Positions 15,549 through 22,503 of a stretch of 24,062 bases of DNA are shown in pieces. How positions within the stretch are numbered: position 1 is the first letter of the stretch; each line of letters begins with the position of its first letter. The stretch covers positions 1 through 24,062 of the IMG/VR virus record IMGVR_UViG_3300009159_002609; one strand, written 5' to 3'. The translations under genes and the position numbers were made by a program. Under the pieces are notes generated by a model, which was not told the origin of the DNA, ran no database searches, and saw only the letters and a list, made by a program, of their open reading frames with translations. The DNA is from a virus.

Positions 15549-15577
15549 ATTATGGCCGAAATGCCATTTACTGTCAA
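15549..15577 (-). promoter_or_regulatory. Sigma70-like promoter of the 55-residue gene
   Basis: On the - strand: a perfect -35 TTGACA (15572-15577), a 17-bp spacer, and -10 CATAAT (15549-15554). The -35 overlaps the TGA stop of the preceding gene. The best -35 in the window. Confidence 0.8.
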
Positions 15578-15873
15578 CCTAATTCTGCAATGTACGCTCT
15601 TACTAAAGCCAAGGCATTTCTGTTTGGACTGCCCACTACTGCTCTATTTGTCCATCGACCGCCTATGCGATTGTAAATACTTGCAAACGTACCGTCCTCA
15701 AACTCTAAGTGCCATTCTACGTCAGTTTGATTACGTTCTTTAAACTCTTGACAGGGCTTACCAAAGATCTTCTCTAGCGTACTGTAAGAAGCATCAACAT
15801 AACCAAGTTTAAAACTACCAGCTAACTTACTGTAGTCTGTACAACGCTGAAATCTGATCTCGTCTGATACCAT
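15574..15873 (-). CDS. Small conserved phage protein of unknown function
   Basis: 99 residues. The central block YSTLEKIFGKPCQEF through WHLEFEDGTFASIYNRIGGRW has the pattern of a small protein widespread in phages, where FGKP or FGEP is followed by a W.LEFEDG.x.xIYNY stretch; the function is unknown. GGAG lies seven bases before the ATG. It follows the second copy of the 39-nt leader repeat and its promoter. Confidence 0.8.
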   Translation of the reverse strand: MVSDEIRFQRCTDYSKLAGSFKLGYVDASYSTLEKIFGKPCQEFKERNQTDVEWHLEFEDGTFASIYNRIGGRWTNRAVVGSPNRNALALVRAYIAELG

Positions 15874-15880
15874 AATTTAA

Positions 15881-15919
15881 CTCCGTTTCATTTACAATAC
15901 AACTATTATAGCATTTTGG
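15881..15919. repeat. 39-nt direct repeat, copy 2 (promoter plus leader)
   Basis: Identical to 15297-15335. It carries the -10 box and the ribosome site of the 99-residue gene on the - strand. Confidence 0.95.
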
Positions 15920-15933
15920 GCATTTTGGACCAA
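15905..15933 (-). promoter_or_regulatory. Extended -10 promoter of the 99-residue gene
   Basis: On the - strand: -35 TTGGTC (15928-15933, weak), 17-bp spacer, TGC then TATAAT (15905-15910). The -10 and leader are inside the 39-nt repeat; the -35 differs from that of copy 1. Confidence 0.8.
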
Positions 15934-15954
15934 CCAAAATCAGCATTTTAGCCA

Positions 15955-15978
15955 TAAAAAAGCCCCAAAAACGGGGCT
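15955..15978 (-). terminator. Intrinsic terminator after the HNH-like gene
   Basis: On the - strand: AGCCCC, a six-base loop, GGGGCT, then a T run (15961-15978 for the hairpin, Ts at 15956-15961). It lies 25 nt after the stop of the 185-residue gene and separates it from the promoter of the 99-residue gene. Confidence 0.9.
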
Positions 15979-16002
15979 AAAAAGTGTTGTTTTTATGCAA
16001 CA

Positions 16003-16560
16003 TTATAGTACTAAGTGTTGAAAATAACTATAATGTTTTTCCAGTGTCCACATAGCAGGGTCAATTACAGTACCATCATGTGTTTGGTATTCTGCTTGGA
16101 ATACGTTAGTATATCGCTCAAAGGGCAACCACATGTTAGGGGTTTTGCTAGCCCAGCCCGCATCTTTTAAGGCCATGTGTTTAGCACGGCTTAGTCTTAC
16201 AGTAGGAGGATTAAGAGCTTGAACTACAGTAATACGTCCGGCTAATAGTAAGTCGCGAATACGGCTTGCCGGGATTAAATGCTCAAAATCACAGTCCTCA
16301 TCTGCACCAATTTCGTGGTAGTGCGCTTTCATACCGTCACGTTGTTGAATACAGTACTCGTGATAGCGACGCAGGTAATAATCAATATCATTGCGAATTT
16401 CACGCAACAACTGTTGATCATTAACTACTTGACTGTAATCTACAACTAGTCGGTCTAGGTTCTTTTTACAGTAAGCGGCAACTGTTTTATAAGTTTCTGC
16501 GGTACGAGTAGTCTTGCCGTAATTGGGTGCAATAAAACTGTCTAGAGATTCTTTAAGCAT
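16003..16560 (-). CDS. Phage protein with an HNH-like His-Asn-His arrangement
   Basis: 185 residues from the ATG at 16560, which overlaps the HNH gene stop by 8 nt; the frame is open to 16614. The N-terminal half is helical. The C-terminal part contains DFEHLIPASRIRDLL, then ALNPPTVRLSRAKHMALKDAGW. Residues E93-H94, N117 and H128 stand in the order His-Asn-His, like a divergent HNH core, though the zinc Cys pairs of the neighbouring HNH protein are missing. Whether it is a nuclease is inference. Just downstream is a good terminator, so this is the last gene of the 18.1-16.0 kb unit. Confidence 0.6.
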   Translation of the reverse strand: MLKESLDSFIAPNYGKTTRTAETYKTVAAYCKKNLDRLVVDYSQVVNDQQLLREIRNDIDYYLRRYHEYCIQQRDGMKAHYHEIGADEDCDFEHLIPASRIRDLLLAGRITVVQALNPPTVRLSRAKHMALKDAGWASKTPNMWLPFERYTNVFQAEYQTHDGTVIDPAMWTLEKHYSYFQHLVL

Positions 16561-17035
16561 TTTTGTATTCTCTAACATTATAGTTAGTATATTCGAATAA
16601 CTCTTCGAACACATTAACCGGTTTTGACTTTTTTACAGAGTTTGATGCTCTTCCTGTATTACTAGTTTTAGCATAATCGCCTGCTCTCATACCTTTTTCT
16701 TGATGACAGTTTAAACATAACTCTTGTAAATTATCTAACTGATTATTAGTACAGTCTCCGTTTATGTGGTCGATATGAAACTTACCTCGTGTATCTTGTA
16801 TTTTACTGTGATCGGTTGAGCACGGGAATCCTAATTTTCCATTATGGTTACTGCAACAATACTTTTTAAAATCAGTTATCCCATATGGTAAATTGTATCC
16901 TTTATAACTAGACTCGTGACACAAACTGCATACTGCCCTATATCGAGTTCCGTGGGCACCAATTTTACCACGCGACGGAATTTGTAAATTATTACAACCA
17001 ATATTAGCACATTTTTCTCTTTGTCCGTTTGCCAT
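16553..17035 (-). CDS. HNH endonuclease, probably free-standing homing type
   Basis: 160 residues. The HNH core is FHIDHINGDCTNNQLDNLQELCLNCHQEKG, with His-His-Asn in order, and Cys pairs upstream (CANIGC, VCSLC) that should bind zinc. This is the usual look of a free-standing HNH endonuclease of T4-like phages. The start follows GGAGG nine bases upstream, the strongest ribosome site seen here, lying in the end of the ParB-like gene. Codon use looks more AT-rich than its neighbours by eye, as expected for a mobile intron-type or inteinless homing gene. Confidence 0.85.
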   Translation of the reverse strand: MANGQREKCANIGCNNLQIPSRGKIGAHGTRYRAVCSLCHESSYKGYNLPYGITDFKKYCCSNHNGKLGFPCSTDHSKIQDTRGKFHIDHINGDCTNNQLDNLQELCLNCHQEKGMRAGDYAKTSNTGRASNSVKKSKPVNVFEELFEYTNYNVREYKNA

Positions 17036-17036
17036 A

Positions 17037-18083
17037 TTATGCTACCTCCGGGAATAAGCCAGGTACGAAATTACCAGCTTCAATACCCACTTTACTACCT
17101 TCCCCGTGATATGGCAAGTTTAACTTACCGCCGTTGTGAATATGTAACTCACGCATAAAGTTAGCCATAGCCATTGGAGCAGTCCAACCTGCACCAGGAT
17201 GAGTATGTTCCCATTGTACCTTGGCCTTATCATGTGCAAGACGTGAACTCTTAAAGCTAGTTTTAACGCTAACCAATAAAGTTTTCATCCAATCAGCAGG
17301 CATGTTAAGATTAGGGTTGGTGCCAATTAGCCGTTGCAATTCGTACAAGCCAATAAACACACCTTGATCAATTTCTTCTTGTAATGGAAATACTTCTTTG
17401 ATTGCGCTTAAAATACTGTGTAGTACTTTGCCGCTCTCATCAATTTCAATGCCCTTTTGTGCATACTTAAAGTGACTCATAAAATAGTCGTTGTCGCCAC
17501 GTAAAGCAGGACTGCTACGGGAATTTTTATCTTGTAAATCAATCCCAAGCGAATCAAATTGATCTTGCATTGCACGAGCACGTACAACCTTAATATCACG
17601 GCTACCATTTTTAAAACGCACCAGTGCATTGCGATGCAAGTCGCCTGGAGTTAGACGTTTAACGCCAGTGTCATTGAGCATTTCGAAAGCATAACTGGCA
17701 AAGTTCTTGTCGTCTGTTACTACCACAGCACAAGGAACTTCTACAAAGCCCAAGATTGCCGCGCTGATAGTACGATGTTGGCCATCATATGTGTTAATTC
17801 GATCGGTGTGAACTAGTCGACAAGCAGAAACAGGACTACAAATCTGGCTGTCCCATTTCTTCATAATGTTGATAATATGCTTATGTAGCACGTCACGTTG
17901 AACTTCGTAGTCAATCCAAAGATCGGCAATAGGTACCATGTTGCTTAGTGGGAATGAACCACAGGCTCTAGACGCATAGCGCCAAGCGGCAAGGTCTTTG
18001 TCGGTTACGTTATAGTGGGCTTTGAGTTGGAGTTCGACTTCTTGAGCCACGTCAGATAATTTACGTGTGAGGCGTTGTACCAT
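17037..18083 (-). CDS. ParB-like nuclease-fold protein
   Basis: 348 residues. The ParB/sulfiredoxin-type motif is INTYDGQHRTISAAILGFVEVPCAVV (GQHR-type box at 99-104), with the LSNMVPIADLWIDYEVQRD segment before it. The C-terminal two thirds are unlike classical ParB and have no obvious DNA-binding HTH. Phage proteins of this type may bind or hydrolyse nucleotides, cut DNA, or regulate transcription. It is preceded by a sigma70 promoter with a perfect inverted repeat in the spacer, so autoregulation is possible. Start site AAGGAA before ATG is acceptable. Confidence 0.8.
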   Translation of the reverse strand: MVQRLTRKLSDVAQEVELQLKAHYNVTDKDLAAWRYASRACGSFPLSNMVPIADLWIDYEVQRDVLHKHIINIMKKWDSQICSPVSACRLVHTDRINTYDGQHRTISAAILGFVEVPCAVVVTDDKNFASYAFEMLNDTGVKRLTPGDLHRNALVRFKNGSRDIKVVRARAMQDQFDSLGIDLQDKNSRSSPALRGDNDYFMSHFKYAQKGIEIDESGKVLHSILSAIKEVFPLQEEIDQGVFIGLYELQRLIGTNPNLNMPADWMKTLLVSVKTSFKSSRLAHDKAKVQWEHTHPGAGWTAPMAMANFMRELHIHNGGKLNLPYHGEGSKVGIEAGNFVPGLFPEVA

Positions 18084-18144
18084 TTTAGTTTTCCTTTTTA
18101 CCCAAACAATATGGGATCAGTTAATAAATGTACTGCTATTTGTA

Positions 18145-18173
18145 ACTATACAGTATAACCTGTATAACGTCAA
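18145..18173 (-). promoter_or_regulatory. Sigma70-like promoter of the ParB-like gene
   Basis: On the - strand: -35 TTGACG (18168-18173, five of six), 17-bp spacer, -10 TATAGT (18145-18150, five of six). The ATG of the ParB-like gene is about 62 nt downstream. Confidence 0.85.
18147..18166. promoter_or_regulatory. Operator-like inverted repeat inside the promoter
   Basis: TATACAG (18147-18153), six bases, CTGTATA (18160-18166): a perfect 7-bp inverted repeat filling the spacer and touching the -10 box. A dimeric repressor bound here would block the promoter. The half-site order is opposite to the LexA box. Confidence 0.6.
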
Positions 18174-18203
18174 CTATTTTGGTTAAATTTAGGTTAGTGT
18201 GTA

Positions 18204-18584
18204 CTAACTTGTTGATTCTAAGTTATCCAAATAGGCCTTAAGATTGTTGCCGTGTAAGGTCAGCATCATGGCCTCACTTTCTTCGAACACTATTATTTTC
18301 TGGCGTTTGAGCAAGTAGTAAGGACCTTGGAATAATCGTTCTAACTGTAAGATGTTTTGGTTGGTTAGTTCTTCTTCAAGTTCAAATTTATAACTCTTAA
18401 GATCAAGATTGCTTTTAACAAACTGCAAGCCCGCTAAGGTAAGTCGTAGACTGTTATTGTCAGTGGGATTGGTCCAGATGTTCATGCGATGTTGATGGTG
18501 GTGGCCAACGGGCACGTCAGCTAATTCAAAAAAGATTTTACTTAGCTGACTTTGAGTGTACCGCTTAGGGGAAAATTTTGTCAC
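18204..18584 (-). CDS. Conserved phage-type protein of unknown function
   Basis: 126 residues from a GTG at 18584, overlapping the preceding gene by 20 nt. The frame is open to 18659 but the extra part lies inside the upstream gene and has a random look. An ATG start at M59 of that frame would lose conserved-looking sequence (LSKIFFELADVPVGHHHQHRMNIW). The body, NSLRLTLAGLQFVKSNLDLKSYKFELEEELTNQNILQLERLFQGPYYLLKRQKIIVFEESEAMMLTLHG, looks like a T4-like marine phage family from memory. The ribosome site is weak, so the start is uncertain. Confidence 0.7.
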   Translation of the reverse strand: MTKFSPKRYTQSQLSKIFFELADVPVGHHHQHRMNIWTNPTDNNSLRLTLAGLQFVKSNLDLKSYKFELEEELTNQNILQLERLFQGPYYLLKRQKIIVFEESEAMMLTLHGNNLKAYLDNLESTS

Positions 18585-18852
18585 CGGCTTTGAGCAAGTG
18601 AACGCTGAACTTGTCGGTCTTAAACAAGGTGTTGAGTTTCTTGCAAAGATTAATAGCATGACCCGGATTACTGAAACTTACCTTCTTGTACTTAGGGCCA
18701 GGATACGACACAAGTATATTATGTGTCTTGAGATTGATAGATTGATTGTTGTAAAAGACCGCCCAGATACCGTCAGAGCTCAATACCTGCTCGCTCTTAT
18801 AATTGGTTTTGTTCACATGGTCCAACAACACAGTTGGTTTAGGTCTGCTCAT
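18565..18852 (-). CDS. Small conserved phage protein of unknown function
   Basis: 95 residues. MSRPKPTVLLDHVNKTNYKSEQVL, then GIWAVFYNNQSINLKTHN, a conserved-looking VSYPGPKYKKVSFSNPGHAINL stretch, and a basic C-terminus. This pattern recurs in marine T4-like phages from memory; the function is unknown. It ends with a 20-nt overlap with the next gene. Confidence 0.8.
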   Translation of the reverse strand: MSRPKPTVLLDHVNKTNYKSEQVLSSDGIWAVFYNNQSINLKTHNILVSYPGPKYKKVSFSNPGHAINLCKKLNTLFKTDKFSVHLLKAGDKIFP

Positions 18853-18875
18853 TTAATGATCCTCGATACGCAGTT

Positions 18876-18883
18876 TATTTATC
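18876..18883 (-). promoter_or_regulatory. Possible T4-type late promoter
   Basis: GATAAATA on the - strand matches seven of eight bases of the T4 late -10 consensus TATAAATA, 24 nt before the ATG of the 95-residue gene, in a 52-nt gap. A single short motif, so confidence is low. Confidence 0.3.
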
Positions 18884-18904
18884 TCAATATATACGCATAT
18901 TTAG

Positions 18905-19117
18905 TTAAAATTTACCACCATCCATGCTAATAGCAACAGTTGGCTCGTTAGTAGCAGAGTTGGCTAGATGGCTAATTGTGGCCATCAAATCATAGATTTC
19001 GGCGTGTAAACCGCGAGCTTCTTCAGCATTTAGTGTAAGAACCTTGCCATTACTTTGATTCATGGCTCTGACCTTATCGTTAAACTTTTTAATCTGTAAT
19101 GGCAAATTATTGTCCAT
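18905..19117 (-). CDS. Small conserved phage protein of unknown function
   Basis: 70 residues: MDNNLPLQIKKFNDKVRAMNQSNGKVLTLNAEEARGLHAEIYDLMATISHLAN. A mostly helical, soluble protein; the block LTLNAEEARxLHAEI is typical of a small family in marine T4-like phages (from memory). No function known. It overlaps the 157-residue gene by 11 nt and ends 52 nt before the next gene. Confidence 0.75.
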   Translation of the reverse strand: MDNNLPLQIKKFNDKVRAMNQSNGKVLTLNAEEARGLHAEIYDLMATISHLANSATNEPTVAISMDGGKF

Positions 19118-19580
19118 TTGCTTCCTTCATTGCTTCTAGCATACGATCTTGTGTCTTAAACGGACCTTCGTATTCGTAGCGATTCAATGTAATTAACTTA
19201 GGGCAATAAGCACGAACCCAAGTACTGCTAAACTTAATAATGTAATAGCCGGCACAAAAGAAACTCTTGCTTTTAACACCTTTGGTGTATATAGGCAAGT
19301 AACGCTGTACATCTAATACTTCGTTGTTGGGCTGTGTGTTGGTTGGAAAGCCATAGACATCATAAACATCTTGTTTGATCTTCTTAGGCTTTTCTGCTTT
19401 GACAAAGGTGATGTTGTACTTGGTACTGAGCAGTTTGATGCTGGGAAACATTTCACGTTGGTTGTCGTGTACATATACAACACCGCCTTCATCACAGGCC
19501 TGTATGTTACCAATCTTGGTACCTTGGGATTCTACAATCCAGAATTTATTCTTTACTACGGGTTTTGCAATCATTTCCAT
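19107..19580 (-). CDS. Conserved phage-type protein of unknown function
   Basis: 157 residues beginning MEMIAKPVVKNKFWIVE, followed by GGVVYVHDNQREMFPSIKLLSTKYNI, KKIKQDVYDVYGFPTNTQPNNEV, and a Cys-containing SKSFFCAGYYIIKFSSTWVRAYCPKLITLNRYEYEGPF block. This order closely follows a family I know from cyanophage and other T4-like genomes, for which no function is established. AGGA eight bases before the ATG supports the start. It overlaps the upstream membrane protein gene by 10 nt. Confidence 0.85.
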   Translation of the reverse strand: MEMIAKPVVKNKFWIVESQGTKIGNIQACDEGGVVYVHDNQREMFPSIKLLSTKYNITFVKAEKPKKIKQDVYDVYGFPTNTQPNNEVLDVQRYLPIYTKGVKSKSFFCAGYYIIKFSSTWVRAYCPKLITLNRYEYEGPFKTQDRMLEAMKEANGQ

Positions 19581-19939
19581 ACAATTAATCCTATCAATAT
19601 AATATACACAATCTGGTGCGCCATTTGGTCAAGGCCAAGGTGGTTCCAGAATTGTGGAGTGGTAATATCACGGTTACCGTAATTCATTTTGGTCCAATCG
19701 GTGTGATAGTGTGTGGCAAAATCTAATACGCCAATGGCAAACGCCACTGGGGCACTAACAAATAGGCTAAAGATAACAGCAGTGGCCAATCCATGTTTGC
19801 CACTGTGCCATATACCCGGCCAGTCGCCGTATATGCCTTTTGATTTAACTTCTTCCATTGATTGATTGACAAAATCAATATACCAATGTTTGATTTGCAA
19901 TAGTAACAAAATTAGTAATGCAATTTTAATGTTGATCAT
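19571..19939 (-). CDS. DUF3307-like membrane protein
   Basis: 122 residues with about three or four hydrophobic helices: residues 2-15, a central HGLATAVIFSLFVSAPVAFAIGVL, and a C-terminal IVYIILIGLIVWK. The pattern KHWYIDF, then GIWHSGKHGLATA, then LDFATHYHTDWTK and LGLDQMAHQ fits DUF3307, a family of small inner-membrane proteins with conserved His and Asp and no known role. In phages such proteins may alter the host envelope. It is coupled to the upstream 62-residue gene by ATGA (19936-19939). Confidence 0.75.
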   Translation of the reverse strand: MINIKIALLILLLLQIKHWYIDFVNQSMEEVKSKGIYGDWPGIWHSGKHGLATAVIFSLFVSAPVAFAIGVLDFATHYHTDWTKMNYGNRDITTPQFWNHLGLDQMAHQIVYIILIGLIVWK

Positions 19940-20124
19940 TTTCTATATGCCTCTGCGTTGGCCTTCCTGCAGGCCTCTTTGACTTTAAGGGGAATGTCTG
20001 GACTAATTTCAGCAATAGTACAGTTATATACCACAACACCATTTCTGGGCCAGTTGAGTATTGCAAATATACTTGCAACAGTCATAATTAATACAATAAC
20101 AGTAGATAGATTAAAGAATTTCAT
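19936..20124 (-). CDS. Small single-helix membrane protein
   Basis: 62 residues: a hydrophobic segment at about 6-24 (LSTVIVLIMTVASIFAIL), then a soluble tail VVVYNCTIAEISPDIPLKVKEACRKANAEAYRK. The tail (C.IAEISPDIP..VKE.C) recurs in many marine phages, from memory, without a known function. It starts within the stop of the AbrB-like gene (ATGA) and ends within the start of the DUF3307-like gene. Confidence 0.75.
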   Translation of the reverse strand: MKFFNLSTVIVLIMTVASIFAILNWPRNGVVVYNCTIAEISPDIPLKVKEACRKANAEAYRK

Positions 20125-20300
20125 TTGTTATCGGTTACTTCTACTTTCTTCATCGACCAAGTGCCGTTGTTGTTGTCAATCCACTCAATGGTATCGCCTT
20201 CTTTCCATCCAGCGCCATCTAATAGATCTTGCGGTAATGGCATAACTAAATCGCCACTGCCATCATCTGCTTCTTCGAGCGTGATAGTCCAACGTGTCAT
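20121..20300 (-). CDS. Small AbrB/MazE-like phage protein
   Basis: 59 residues, MTRWTITLEEADDGSGDLVMPLPQDLLDGAGWKEGDTIEWIDNNNGTWSMKKV. The order LPQDLLDGAGWKEGDTIEW followed by a short beta hairpin is like the swapped-hairpin AbrB/MazE fold of transcription regulators and antitoxins. The gene sits directly after the exonuclease stop at 20302 and is coupled to the membrane protein gene by ATGA. It may be a small regulator; no toxin partner is seen. Confidence 0.7.
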   Translation of the reverse strand: MTRWTITLEEADDGSGDLVMPLPQDLLDGAGWKEGDTIEWIDNNNGTWSMKKVEVTDNK

Positions 20301-20301
20301 G

Positions 20302-21297
20302 TTATTCTTTTTCCGGATAACTTGCTTCTAAGAAGCGAACAAAACTGTCAGACATTTCTGACATCTTAACTAAATCATACTTGCCGCATAGTTTTAGGAA
20401 ATGTGCTCCTACCATGGGGCGACCAAGTGGTACTGCACCTGCTGTGATAGTTTCTGTAATTTTAGCTTTGATATCTGCAGGTTGTGCAGACAAATCAACC
20501 AGAGTTACGTTACGATTATAATCATCCAAAACCTTGTGTTCAACGTTGTTATGATCAGTCCACCGCTGTAGCATCAAATTATTCCACGCAAAGCCTTTCG
20601 CATCTTTATCTGCAAATGCTTCGGTGAGCCCGACTTTATTTTTACTTCCAACCGTACGGACCCCAGGGTACGCACTAAACACATTGTCAGTGGGATCTCC
20701 CCGCATACACTTTTCGAAAAGAATCCAGCTAGGATCCGGAATTGTTTTTGCTTCCTTAGTTTTTTTATCGATGACTGCTTTACCTTTTTTGTCGAAAATA
20801 CCTTGTATAGTATGGAGTTCATCTGCAATTCCGTTATATTGATTTACGTTTTCTGCTAGTAATTGATGAAAGTCTGTATCGCTAGATACAATAGTATGAT
20901 GGTCTGCAGGATGAGCTTGAATAAAACCAGCAATTAAATCATCTGCTTCTAATTCGGGGTGTTGTAAAACTGTGCAGTTTGTCTTGTTAGCAAGGTAGTC
21001 TTTGAGAGTATCAAAGGTCTCCCAAAATAACTTATCTTCTTCTTGTTCTTTTTCTGTAAGTGCCGCACGAGCTACAGTACGGTTGGCCTTGTATGGTGTA
21101 TAAAAATCTTTGCGCCAACTACGTCCTTCTAAACAGAAAATAACGTGGTCTGCTTTTTGATCTCTAAAACTCTTACTAACACTATTTAGCGTAACGTGAA
21201 TGGCAAAACCAAGCCGATCCCAAGTATCAGCCTGACGGTGTGCGGCGTGTCTAGCACGAAAGAATGTGTTAGCTGTATCTACAAGTAAGTAACGCAT
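20302..21297 (-). CDS. FEN-type 5'-3' exonuclease (T4 RNase H group)
   Basis: 331 residues. Acidic active-site strands: LLVDTANTFFRARH at the start, VIFCLEGRSWRKDFYTPYKANR, ELEADDLIAGFIQAHP, and IVSSDTDFHQLL. A later PDPSWILFEKCMRGDPTDNVFSAYPGVRTVG looks like the helix-three-turn-helix DNA-binding region. Such enzymes remove RNA primers and 5' flaps during phage replication. The ATG has GGAA five bases before it. It has a promoter upstream and is the first gene after the 21.36-24.06 kb cluster. Confidence 0.9.
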   Translation of the reverse strand: MRYLLVDTANTFFRARHAAHRQADTWDRLGFAIHVTLNSVSKSFRDQKADHVIFCLEGRSWRKDFYTPYKANRTVARAALTEKEQEEDKLFWETFDTLKDYLANKTNCTVLQHPELEADDLIAGFIQAHPADHHTIVSSDTDFHQLLAENVNQYNGIADELHTIQGIFDKKGKAVIDKKTKEAKTIPDPSWILFEKCMRGDPTDNVFSAYPGVRTVGSKNKVGLTEAFADKDAKGFAWNNLMLQRWTDHNNVEHKVLDDYNRNVTLVDLSAQPADIKAKITETITAGAVPLGRPMVGAHFLKLCGKYDLVKMSEMSDSFVRFLEASYPEKE

Positions 21298-21325
21298 GAA
21301 TTTCCAATTAAAGTTATATGTTATA

Positions 21326-21354
21326 ATAGTAGCATATAATTATTTAATGGTCAA
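21326..21354 (-). promoter_or_regulatory. Sigma70-like promoter of the exonuclease gene
   Basis: On the - strand: -35 TTGACC (21349-21354, five of six), 17-bp spacer ending in TGC, -10 TACTAT (21326-21331, four of six, extended by TG). The exonuclease ATG is about 29 nt downstream. Confidence 0.65.
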
Positions 21355-21355
21355 C

Positions 21356-21781
21356 CTAACTTACTTCCGTTTTACCGTTTCCTAGATCTTTACGGTCTAC
21401 GTTGCGTGGTCGGTTATCATATGGTTGGTTGGCTTCCCACTGCTCGAAATTTTCAGACAATACGTTTTTGCATACATCAGCAAACCAACGGTCTACAATA
21501 ACGGTTTCTTCTTCTCCGGCCTTTTGCTGATATCCTGCACGAACCAAATTGGTAATAAATTTGTCATTCCAATCCAATTCAAATGCGCCATTGCCAATGT
21601 TTTCTGGATCTAGCTCTACACTAAGAATAGCCACATAAGGTTCGCCTGCTTCTGTCGCGAGATCTTTAGCAGATTTAGCGGGTTTCTTAGCACGTTCTTT
21701 TTTAAGCTGTTTAACAGCTTCATTTGGAACTGGCGTCAACAGTTCTGGACTCTTAAACATATTTTTTAATTTGTCGAACAT
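21356..21781 (-). CDS. Conserved phage-type protein of unknown function
   Basis: 141 residues from the ATG at 21781, where GAGG lies about six bases upstream; the frame is open to 21820. A Lys-rich helical region near 20-45, then EPYVAILSVELDPENIGNGAFELDWNDKFITNLVRAGYQ, a block I know in marine T4-like phages. No known role. It starts 1 nt after the DUF2452 gene and ends at the exonuclease promoter. Confidence 0.85.
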   Translation of the reverse strand: MFDKLKNMFKSPELLTPVPNEAVKQLKKERAKKPAKSAKDLATEAGEPYVAILSVELDPENIGNGAFELDWNDKFITNLVRAGYQQKAGEEETVIVDRWFADVCKNVLSENFEQWEANQPYDNRPRNVDRKDLGNGKTEVS

Positions 21782-21782
21782 A

Positions 21783-22262
21783 TCATTCCTCTTCAGGTAC
21801 TTCAATCCAGGTGTAATCACCTAGCCATTTTACTGCTACAATATACTTGTACCACACAGGAGCACCAGCTGACCAACCGTTTGGTCCCATGCCACATAGT
21901 ATAAGTTTGTTTTGACGTGTATCTTGTACTAACCAGTATGTCTGGCCATGTGCTACCTGGAACTCGTATTTAGCCGCATGAACCATGTCGGTAATATCTA
22001 ATCTGCGCTTTAATTCTGAGGCCTGTTTTTGTAGTACATCAACTAATTCCATGATCCTGTTATACTCTTGATTGGCATGCATACGTGCCACGTTCAGCAT
22101 GACATCTTTTTGTTTTTCAACAGGAACTAGATCAAACTTGGGTCCACCAGCTTCGGTAGGGTATGTACTTACGTTACGATTAAAGAAAGCAACTAAAGTA
22201 TTGCCTACAGTAATATCAAAACTTTCACGTCCGTCTGTTACGTTAGATTTCTTTTCATCCAT
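21783..22262 (-). CDS. DUF2452-family phage protein
   Basis: 159 residues. The order YPTEAGGPKFDLVPVEKQKDVMLNVARMHANQEYNRIMELVDVLQKQASELKRRLDITD, then HGQTYWLVQD and LGDYTWIEV, fits DUF2452. Members in phages and bacteria have no established function. It begins 8 nt inside the preceding Trp-rich gene and is followed closely by the next gene, so it is part of the cluster. Confidence 0.85.
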   Translation of the reverse strand: MDEKKSNVTDGRESFDITVGNTLVAFFNRNVSTYPTEAGGPKFDLVPVEKQKDVMLNVARMHANQEYNRIMELVDVLQKQASELKRRLDITDMVHAAKYEFQVAHGQTYWLVQDTRQNKLILCGMGPNGWSAGAPVWYKYIVAVKWLGDYTWIEVPEEE

Positions 22263-22503
22263 GTTTTAATTTTAATATAAGCATTTCTGTGGTACTGTAC
22301 CAACGGTACCAAACAGCAGGATCTCCTGGACCGTGGATAACAAACACAGCACGATAGGCTTGTGTGAGCCACAACCAACGACCGCTAACATGACAACGTC
22401 TTGGACGTAGTGACCATTTAACTTCTGTGTCTGCACGTTCTAAAAAACGTTCTTCACTATAGTTTTCTGGTCCAGCAATGCTAATACTCTCTGGGATCGG
22501 CAT
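22255..22503 (-). CDS. Small Trp/Arg-rich phage protein
   Basis: 82 residues from the ATG at 22503, which shares its A with the QueE stop (TAATG). Sequence: MPIPESISIAGPENYSEERFLERADTEVKWSLRPRRCHVSGRWLWLTQAYRAVFVIHGPGDPAVWYRWYSTTEMLILKLKHG. Five or more Trp in a short, partly beta-like protein; function unknown. A nearby QueE end gives GGGG as the ribosome site. The upstream eight residues in frame are not used. Confidence 0.75.
   Translation of the reverse strand: MPIPESISIAGPENYSEERFLERADTEVKWSLRPRRCHVSGRWLWLTQAYRAVFVIHGPGDPAVWYRWYSTTEMLILKLKHG

Noticed and set aside
18147-18166. LexA (SOS) box
   Set aside because: The half-sites are in the reverse order (CAG...CTG rather than CTG...CAG), so it is not the LexA consensus.
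18193-18208. GTTAGT-GTGT-ACTAAC hairpin as terminator of the 126-residue gene
   Set aside because: The stem is short and AT-rich and no T run follows on the - strand.
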